Source of the DNA: a candidate division TA06 bacterium DG_78
Lineage (GTDB): Bacteria; Hydrothermota; Tepidihabitantia; SM23-42
Direction: 5' to 3'
Assembly: GCA_001303225.1 (NCBI GenBank)
Contig: LJNI01000076.1
Coordinates: forward strand, 1 to 11,401
Length of the DNA: 11,401 nucleotides
Shown: positions 6,371 through 11,401 of the stretch, in pieces
How positions within the stretch are numbered: position 1 is the stretch's first letter
Layout: each line of letters starts with the position of its first letter
Notes under the pieces: model-generated
What the model was told of the DNA's origin: nothing
The model's input: the letters and a program-made list of their open reading frames with translations, nothing else
The model's database searches: none
Position numbers and translations under genes: made by a program

Positions 6371-7437
6371 CAGGTCATTCTCCATCGTGAGACTCGCAAA
6401 ATAACACCCATCGCAAAGAGGTTAGCTGATAAAGACCAACCTCCGAATGATATAAACGGCAGAGGAATTCCTGTTGGTGGAAGGAGTCCAATACTAACCC
6501 CAACATGGGTAAGAAAAATGACGAATATCGATGCATTGAGGCCTAAAACCAAAAGCTTGCTGAATTCATCGTCAACCGACGCTGAAATCGAGAGACCTCG
6601 GAGATAAATTTGCCAAAAAAATAGAAACACAATAAGTCCTCCAATAAAACCAAATTCCTCGGCAATATGAGAAAAGATGAAATCATTATAGATGCGTGGA
6701 AGAAAAAGAAACTTTTGTAGACCGGCTCCCGGACCTTTTCCTAAAATACCTCCAGAACCAATGGCAATGAGTGACTGCTGTACTTGATATGTCGGGTGTG
6801 TAATAAAACCTGTAATTCTACTTTGGGCATGAGGGAAGAGCAAGACAACAATAACAATAATGGCACAACTCGCGACAATTGTCGGTATAAATAATTTAAA
6901 CTTTGCTCCTCCGTAAATGAGCATGATGATGAGTGTAATGAGGCAGATCAAAGCTATCGATATTGATGGTTGAATCGCAACCAACATTATTAAGAAGAGG
7001 CAGATTGTTATTGCTACGAGAATCCCTTTCCCAGAGTTTGCAGTCTTCGGATGAGACGAGAATAAATTTGCAAGGAAGAAAACCAGCCATATCCTGACAA
7101 ACTCAGAAACCTGGAGTCCAAATGATGATATCACCACAGATCTCCTTGCACCAAATTGAAAGCGGCCAATGAGAAGGGTGAGGATTAAAATAATAACAGT
7201 GATGATTAATAAGGGAAAAATGAGTGTCTTTATTACTCTATATGGAATAATGAAACCAAGGAAGAAAAAGACACTCGCAATCAATAGACGCTTCATGTGA
7301 CCAAGCATATAGTATGTCGAATCCTCACCCCTCGTCATTGCCCGGTAGTAAGAGGAGGAATAGACAAACACAATCCCAAGGGCAAGGAGGCAAAAGAGAC
7401 AAAAAATTAAAGTTTTATCAATTCTTGTATGTTGCAT
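6370..7437 (-). CDS. ftsW: septal SEDS glycosyltransferase FtsW (355 aa, about 10 membrane helices)
   Basis: FtsW polymerises lipid II into septal glycan together with its partner class B PBP, which is not in this window. Most of the protein is membrane helices. SEDS landmarks are GARR at residues 96-99, QVSEFVR at 109-115 (usually QPSE), GGILGKGPGAGLQKFLFLP at 229-247, the extracellular-loop Asp252 in NDFIFSHIAEEFG (the putative catalytic acid), and the final PPTGIPLPFISFGGWS at 320-335. The stretch usually reading QPDxGT is QPSIS (156-160). I call FtsW rather than RodA from the dcw location. ATG at 7437 gives a normal short cytoplasmic N-terminus, follows AGAGGAGAGG, and overlaps the murD end by 20 bases. 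The open frame extends 92 codons further upstream, but that part is only the shadow of murD. Confidence 0.95.
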   Translation of the reverse strand: MQHTRIDKTLIFCLFCLLALGIVFVYSSSYYRAMTRGEDSTYYMLGHMKRLLIASVFFFLGFIIPYRVIKTLIFPLLIITVIILILTLLIGRFQFGARRSVVISSFGLQVSEFVRIWLVFFLANLFSSHPKTANSGKGILVAITICLFLIMLVAIQPSISIALICLITLIIMLIYGGAKFKLFIPTIVASCAIIVIVVLLFPHAQSRITGFITHPTYQVQQSLIAIGSGGILGKGPGAGLQKFLFLPRIYNDFIFSHIAEEFGFIGGLIVFLFFWQIYLRGLSISASVDDEFSKLLVLGLNASIFVIFLTHVGVSIGLLPPTGIPLPFISFGGWSLSANLFAMGVILRVSRWRMT

Positions 7438-8719
7438 GCCTAAAGGCCTCTCCTCTTTCTTCGAAATTTCTATAATAATCGAATGATGCAAATCCTGGAT
7501 TGAGCAAGATAATATCATTGGGCTCGGCAAATACGCGAGCCTTTCTAATCGCATCATCCATACTCTCTGCGATTGAAAATTTATGAAAGTTTTTAGATTG
7601 AAAATATTGAGCAATGTACTGCGCATTATCCCCCAAAATAATGCATGCCTTTGCTTCTTGAGCAAGCAATGAAAGATACCTGCGCCCTGTATTGCCTTTA
7701 TGCTTACCACCAACGATCACGATTTTTGCTCCCTCGAGTGCTACAAAAGAGGCAATCGCAGCACTTTCATTAGTACACATCGAATTATTTATATATCGCA
7801 CACCATCGATTGTACCAATTTCCTCAAGACGGTGCGGTATAGATTTGAAATTCCGTATTCCTTCTTCAATTATTTCATTGGGGATATTAAGTACTTTTAC
7901 AACCGCAATTGCTGCTGCGATGTTCATAAGATTATGTCTGCCGACTAATGGTACACCCTCCACTGAGAATAGTTTTTCTCTTTCAAAGTAAAAATCACCA
8001 TTCAACCGCACACCGTGCTCTACAGCGGCGCCAAAGAAAACAACGTTCGCCCTACTGCATTCTGCAAAACTCCTCACCAGTATATCGTCAAAATTGAGGA
8101 CAGCAAAATCATTTTCATCTTGATTCAGGAGAATACGACTCTTCGCTGTTTTATATTCATCAAAGTCTTTGTGCCAATTGAGGTGATCAGTAGTAATATT
8201 TGTTATAACAGAAATCATCGGATGAAATCGTTCGATGCGCATCAGCTGAAAAGATGATATTTCTAACACATAGTATCGAAAGTTCTCCATAAACAGAACC
8301 TGCGAAAATGGCCTTCCTGGTGCTATATTGCCACCGAGAAAATTCTCTACGTGTGCAGTATTTAAAATATGGCTGATGATTGAAACAGTTGTGCTCTTAC
8401 CATTAGTGCCAGTTACTGCAATAACTCTTGGATTTTTTAATTGGGTATAAGTAAATTCAATCTCGTCGATAACAGAAATATTTTTCGATTTTAATTTCTG
8501 TATAATGTCTTTGTTCGGTGGAAATCCTGGTGAAGTAATTACTAATTCATAATCATCCTTCTGATACATCTTTACTTCTCCAGTTTGTATTAAATTCTGA
8601 GCAGCCCCAGCTAACATTTCAACATTTTCTTCATATACATACACTTCATCACCCCTCTGCAGTAAATACCTGGCAACTGCAATATTCGCCCTGCCTAAAC
8701 CCAACAGTAATATCTTCAT
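7418..8719 (-). CDS. murD: UDP-N-acetylmuramoyl-L-alanine--D-glutamate ligase MurD (433 aa), altered NDSKATN motif
   Basis: MurD adds D-glutamate to UDP-MurNAc-L-Ala. The N-terminal Rossmann domain begins GLGRANIAVARYL (7-19). The ATPase domain has the P-loop GTNGKST at 104-110, LEISSFQL at 152-159 and NITTDHLNWH at 174-183. GRHNLMN is at 260-266 and HRLE at 296-299. The C-terminal domain has GGKHKG at 337-342 and NPGFASFDYYRNFEERG at 407-423, both placing expected D-Glu-binding Lys and Ser residues. The motif normally reading NDSKATN is NNSMCTN (311-317): the invariant Asp is Asn and the Lys is Met. The frame is otherwise complete, so it is likely functional but atypical. There is no clear SD before ATG 8719; it may be translated by coupling to the small frame that fills the gap after mraY. 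ftsW starts inside its last codons. Confidence 0.95.
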   Translation of the reverse strand: MKILLLGLGRANIAVARYLLQRGDEVYVYEENVEMLAGAAQNLIQTGEVKMYQKDDYELVITSPGFPPNKDIIQKLKSKNISVIDEIEFTYTQLKNPRVIAVTGTNGKSTTVSIISHILNTAHVENFLGGNIAPGRPFSQVLFMENFRYYVLEISSFQLMRIERFHPMISVITNITTDHLNWHKDFDEYKTAKSRILLNQDENDFAVLNFDDILVRSFAECSRANVVFFGAAVEHGVRLNGDFYFEREKLFSVEGVPLVGRHNLMNIAAAIAVVKVLNIPNEIIEEGIRNFKSIPHRLEEIGTIDGVRYINNSMCTNESAAIASFVALEGAKIVIVGGKHKGNTGRRYLSLLAQEAKACIILGDNAQYIAQYFQSKNFHKFSIAESMDDAIRKARVFAEPNDIILLNPGFASFDYYRNFEERGEAFRHATYKN

Positions 8720-8784
8720 TTCACAATGTTAAAACTAAAAATATTAAATTTACATTCCTTCATCTGCACAATCTGTCTCATCAT
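8716..8784 (-). CDS. possible 22-codon coupling peptide bridging mraY and murD
   Basis: The only sizeable gap inside the operon is exactly spanned by an open frame of 22 codons. Its ATG at 8784 overlaps the mraY stop as ATGA, with a second ATG directly after it. Its TGA overlaps the murD ATG as ATGA. The peptide starts MMRQIVQMKE and ends FSFNIVK; I recognise no family and no SD of its own. murD lacks an evident SD, so ribosomes terminating here could be what loads murD. The arrangement could also be chance in a 61-base AT-rich gap. Confidence 0.25.
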   Translation of the reverse strand: MMRQIVQMKECKFNIFSFNIVK

Positions 8785-9866
8785 CGTATCTTGAGCGTCG
8801 ATAATGCAAACATGAGAAAAATAATGCCAATAATCCAAAATCGCACAACAATCTTTGGTTCAGTAAGGCCCTTCAGTTCATAGTGATGGTGCAGTGGTGC
8901 CATACGGAATAGGCGTTTCCCACCTGTTCTGTGAAAATAGATGACCTGCAATAAAACTGAAAGTGCTTCAATCACAAAAACACCGCCAACCAGGACGAGC
9001 AGTATTTCCTGTTTAATGAGTATTGCAGCTGTCCCGATGATTGCACCAAGGCTCAGCGCACCAGTATCGCCCATAAAAACTTGAGCTGGATGCGTATTGA
9101 ACCACAGAAATCCGAGACTCGCTCCTAAAATCGAAGCACAATAGACTGTTACCTCTCCTCCATTTGTGATAAATATGATATTTAAATAGTCGCTTATGAC
9201 GACATGACCACACGCGTATGCAAGTGCTGCATAGGCAACTGCGGCAATACCAATGAGCCCAACTGCGAGACCATCAAGACCATCAGTCAAATTAACACCG
9301 TTCGAAGAACCAACAACAACGAGGGTAACAAATAGAGGATAGAGTATTCCAAAATTTATGACGTAATTTTTTACAAAAATAAGATTTGTTTTTGTTGCAT
9401 ACTCTCCAGGGCTAAAAAAATACAGAAAAAGGCCGAGTCCTATTCCATACACTATCTGCAGTACGAGTTTCGTCTTTATCGATAATCCTCGTGGTTTATT
9501 TTTATAAATTTTAATGTAATCATCCCATATACCTAAAAGACCAAACCAAATTGTTGCACTAAAGAGAATGATGATGTTTTGATTATTTAAATCACAAAAG
9601 AGGAGAGAGGCAACAAGGATTGAAAGCAAAATAATGAAACCTCCCATTGATGGTGTCCCTTCCTTCATATGGTGAGATTCAGGTACCTCAGACCGTATAC
9701 GTTGACCAGCTGATTTTTTCTTCAGGAACGTTATAAATCGCGGACCAAAAATCAAGACGATGAGAATTGCTACTACTGCTGCATATGCACTGCGGAATGT
9801 AATATAACCGAAGAGTCTAAAGGGACCAAATACATCCTTTAATGGATATAAAAGCCAGTATAACAT
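8781..9866 (-). CDS. mraY: phospho-N-acetylmuramoyl-pentapeptide transferase MraY (361 aa)
   Basis: MraY transfers phospho-MurNAc-pentapeptide from UDP to undecaprenyl phosphate, forming lipid I, within the inner membrane. About ten hydrophobic helices are visible along the chain. Signature elements on the cytoplasmic loops are all present: KEGTPSMGG at residues 68-76, the DD pair at 115-116 (WDDYIK), NLTDGLDGLA at 192-201 with the catalytic-site Asp, FMGDTGALSLG at 264-274, and the histidine motif PLHHHYE at 324-330. The length is typical of the family (about 360). ATG at 9866 directly abuts the murF TAA and follows GAGGAG at good spacing, with that SD lying inside the last codons of murF. 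It supplies the substrate of MurG, encoded three genes downstream. Confidence 0.98.
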   Translation of the reverse strand: MLYWLLYPLKDVFGPFRLFGYITFRSAYAAVVAILIVLIFGPRFITFLKKKSAGQRIRSEVPESHHMKEGTPSMGGFIILLSILVASLLFCDLNNQNIIILFSATIWFGLLGIWDDYIKIYKNKPRGLSIKTKLVLQIVYGIGLGLFLYFFSPGEYATKTNLIFVKNYVINFGILYPLFVTLVVVGSSNGVNLTDGLDGLAVGLIGIAAVAYAALAYACGHVVISDYLNIIFITNGGEVTVYCASILGASLGFLWFNTHPAQVFMGDTGALSLGAIIGTAAILIKQEILLVLVGGVFVIEALSVLLQVIYFHRTGGKRLFRMAPLHHHYELKGLTEPKIVVRFWIIGIIFLMFALSTLKIR

Positions 9867-10436
9867 TTAATATCTCCTCACTATTTCATTAACAATTTCT
9901 TCAAATTGTAATATTCTCGATGCCTTTACTAAAATAGCTTCCTCTCCATCGACGTTGTCAATTACATAGCGCACTAAGATATCTTTGGTTTTAAAATGCC
10001 GACCACCATACAAACGTGCCTCATCACCATACGTCAAAAGCATGTCGCAATGTTTCTTCGCATATTCACCAATGTTCTGATGTAATGTCTTGGAATGTGT
10101 TCCAAGTTCTTTCATATCGCCCAATATAAAAATTTTATTCCGTTTTATGGTCGCTACAAAATCTATTGAGTTTTTCATAGAGACCGGGTTTGCATTATAC
10201 GTGTCATTAATGATGAATAATCCGTTATGGTGTATTGGCTCCAATCTACCTGATTCGGCTTTCACCTCAGCGATTGCTTGGCGCTGCTCTTCAGGTCGAA
10301 GACCGAGTTGTGATGTGAGACAGAGAGCAGCTAAGCAATTGTAGACATTTGCCAGACCGAGGAGCGGTGTTAAAAATTGTGAACCTTGGTAGATGAAGCG
10401 CGATCCAGTTTCGCCTAACTGTATGGCTTCGATCAT
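9867..10436 (-). CDS. murF: UDP-MurNAc-tripeptide--D-alanyl-D-alanine ligase MurF, C-terminal part of a split gene (189 aa)
   Basis: This frame encodes the rest of the MurF central domain and its C-terminal domain. GLANVYNCLAAL at residues 27-38 matches the G-x-x-N-x-x-N-AA segment. GRLEP is at 63-67, INDTYNANPVSM at 76-87 (the DSYNAN signature), LGDMKELG at 105-112, and LVKASRILQFEEIV at 169-182. Similarity to MurF continues upstream of this ATG in the same open frame (GVGEVAQKNILRFSLE, bases 10437-10484), and there is no SD before 10436. It therefore looks like the downstream half of a broken or mis-assembled murF, not an independent gene. It lies one base ahead in frame relative to the N-terminal half. 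Its last codons carry the SD for mraY. Confidence 0.85.
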   Translation of the reverse strand: MIEAIQLGETGSRFIYQGSQFLTPLLGLANVYNCLAALCLTSQLGLRPEEQRQAIAEVKAESGRLEPIHHNGLFIINDTYNANPVSMKNSIDFVATIKRNKIFILGDMKELGTHSKTLHQNIGEYAKKHCDMLLTYGDEARLYGGRHFKTKDILVRYVIDNVDGEEAILVKASRILQFEEIVNEIVRRY

Positions 10437-10473
10437 TTCTAAAGAAAATCTTAAGATATTCTTTTGTGCAACT

Positions 10474-11091
10474 TCACCGACACCATACGAGAGATAACTT
10501 TTCCCTCCGTATTCCCTCGATCGACTCGAGACCTTCGAGGTGGCCAGGACCGATATTGGTAATCACGCCTATTGACGGTCGTGCAATCTCGCAGAGTCTC
10601 TTAATTTCACCGGGACTGTTTGTACCCATCTCTACGACTAAATAATCCTCATCTCCAGATAGTTCCAAGAGTGTCAATGGCAAACCGATGAGTGAATTAT
10701 AATTTTTTTTAGTATTGAGGACCCGGTATTTTTTCTTCAATATCGCACTGACGAGATTTTTTACGGTTGTTTTACCATTTGTTCCAGTAATGCCAATGGT
10801 TTTTGGGCAAAATAAACCACGGTATTCCTGGGCAAGTCTTCCTAAGGCGAAGAGCGTATCTGAAACTAAAATTTCTGGTCCGGTGTTTGTGTACTGTTGC
10901 ACCACTGCTGCGACAGCACCATGAGTGAACGCATCACCGACATAACAATGACCATCAGTATGTTCTCCCTTGAGCGCGAAGAAGAGATGACCGGGCATCG
11001 TTGTTTTAGAATGAATACTCACATTCCTCACTAATTCCATATTACTCTCTCTTATTTCGCCACCAATGATATTTGCGATATCATGTATCAT
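10474..11091 (-). CDS. murF: UDP-MurNAc-tripeptide--D-alanyl-D-alanine ligase MurF, N-terminal part of a split gene (205 aa)
   Basis: MurF adds D-Ala-D-Ala to complete the UDP-MurNAc-pentapeptide. This half has the N-terminal UDP-substrate domain (IHSKTTMPGHLFFALKGEHTDGH, residues 26-48) and the start of the ATPase domain. The P-loop GTNGKTT is at 103-109, KNYNSLIGLPLTLL at 129-142, VEMGTNSPGEI at 153-163 and NIGPGHLEGLESIEG at 179-193. After REK (196-198) homology stops and seven unrelated codons lead to a TGA at 10474. The next piece that matches MurF is in another frame and corresponds to a point some 30-40 residues further along the family. The missing part includes the conserved vlNaDD stretch that contacts ATP. 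ATG at 11091 overlaps the murE stop as ATGA; an in-frame ATG at 11106 would add five residues. Confidence 0.85.
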   Translation of the reverse strand: MIHDIANIIGGEIRESNMELVRNVSIHSKTTMPGHLFFALKGEHTDGHCYVGDAFTHGAVAAVVQQYTNTGPEILVSDTLFALGRLAQEYRGLFCPKTIGITGTNGKTTVKNLVSAILKKKYRVLNTKKNYNSLIGLPLTLLELSGDEDYLVVEMGTNSPGEIKRLCEIARPSIGVITNIGPGHLEGLESIEGIRREKLSLVWCR

Positions 11092-11401
11092 AAATTCTCG
11101 AAACATTCTCCCACAACCTTCGCATCATCAAATGCGTTTGTTTTATTGCCGATAACCTGGTATTCTTCATGTCCCTTACCGGCAATGAGCACAATATCAT
11201 GTGGTCTTTTTGATGAAATCGCATAGCAGATTGCCTCTCTACGGTCCTCAATGACCTTATAATTTTGGTTCTGCATACCATGCTCAATTTCTGTAATAAT
11301 TTCTCGTGGTGATTCACTCCGTGGATTATCAGAGGTCAGTATGGTTAAATCTGCCAGACGTGAGGCAATAGCACCCATCTTTGGTCTCTTGTATCGGTCC
11401 C
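11088..11401 (-). CDS. murE: UDP-MurNAc-L-Ala-D-Glu--2,6-diaminopimelate ligase MurE, C-terminal end (start beyond the right edge)
   Basis: Only the last 103 full codons are in the window; the frame is open to base 11401. It is the C-terminal domain of MurE, which adds the third stem-peptide residue. DRYKRPKMGAIASRLAD matches the D-R-x-K-R-P-x-M segment of the family. SDNPRSESP contains DNPR (bases 11319-11330), the motif associated with meso-diaminopimelate rather than L-lysine specificity. AGKGHEEYQ near the end carries the Gly and Glu that also contact diaminopimelate. This implies mDAP-type peptidoglycan. The stop overlaps the murF ATG as ATGA. Confidence 0.96.
   Translation of the reverse strand, partial: DRYKRPKMGAIASRLADLTILTSDNPRSESPREIITEIEHGMQNQNYKVIEDRREAICYAISSKRPHDIVLIAGKGHEEYQVIGNKTNAFDDAKVVGECFENL

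Noticed and set aside
7438..7713. A 92-residue N-terminal extension of FtsW (open frame to 7713)
   Set aside because: It lies inside murD in another frame, has no SD at its start and no SEDS similarity; the ATG at 7437 has a good SD and gives a normal N-terminus.
10480..10510. Programmed +1 frameshift joining the two murF halves at GGGAAAAG
   Set aside because: A shift would restore the frame but not the 30-40 residues that are missing relative to the family, including the ATP-contacting Asn region.

Overview
This window is most of a division and cell wall (dcw) cluster, entirely on the minus strand. Transcription runs from high to low coordinates: murE (3' end only) - murF (broken) - mraY - murD - ftsW - murG - murC - murB - ftsQ - ftsA - ftsZ. 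After a 149-base gap the 5' end of a thioredoxin-reductase-like gene follows on the same strand and runs off the left edge. I saw no convincing gene on the plus strand, and no tRNA, rRNA, CRISPR array or mobile element.

The genes are packed as one operon. The junctions are: ATGA at murE/murF; abutting stop and start at murF/mraY; a 20-base overlap at murD/ftsW; TGATG at ftsW/murG; an 11-base overlap at murG/murC; ATGA at murC/murB; a 10-base overlap at murB/ftsQ with the start proposed here; TAATG at ftsQ/ftsA; and 14 bases at ftsA/ftsZ. The only larger internal gap (mraY/murD, 61 bases) is exactly spanned by a 22-codon open frame overlapping both neighbours. Several starts given here are shorter or longer than the longest open frame, because Shine-Dalgarno (SD) position and overlap architecture point elsewhere.

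Together the genes build UDP-MurNAc-pentapeptide (MurB, MurC, MurD, MurE, MurF), load it on the lipid carrier and finish lipid II (MraY, MurG), polymerise glycan at the septum (FtsW) and assemble the divisome (FtsQ, FtsA, FtsZ). The DNPR motif in MurE indicates meso-diaminopimelate peptidoglycan. The DNA is AT-rich by eye. The gene order is ordinary for a rod- or coccus-forming bacterium with a wall, but several proteins carry unusual residues at family motifs. That suggests a divergent, perhaps uncultivated lineage (candidate division WOR-3-like would fit, but this is a weak guess).

The points most worth a second look are: a very small FtsQ (about 103 residues, no room for a POTRA domain) that seems to start at a non-canonical ATT codon; an FtsZ tail carrying two copies of the C-terminal FtsA-binding-type peptide; a murF split by a frameshift and an apparent loss of roughly 30-40 residues; a MurD with NNSMCTN in place of NDSKATN; and a hairpin plus clustered ATCAGG hexamers in the ftsZ-trxB gap. 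I see no new defence or mobile system here.
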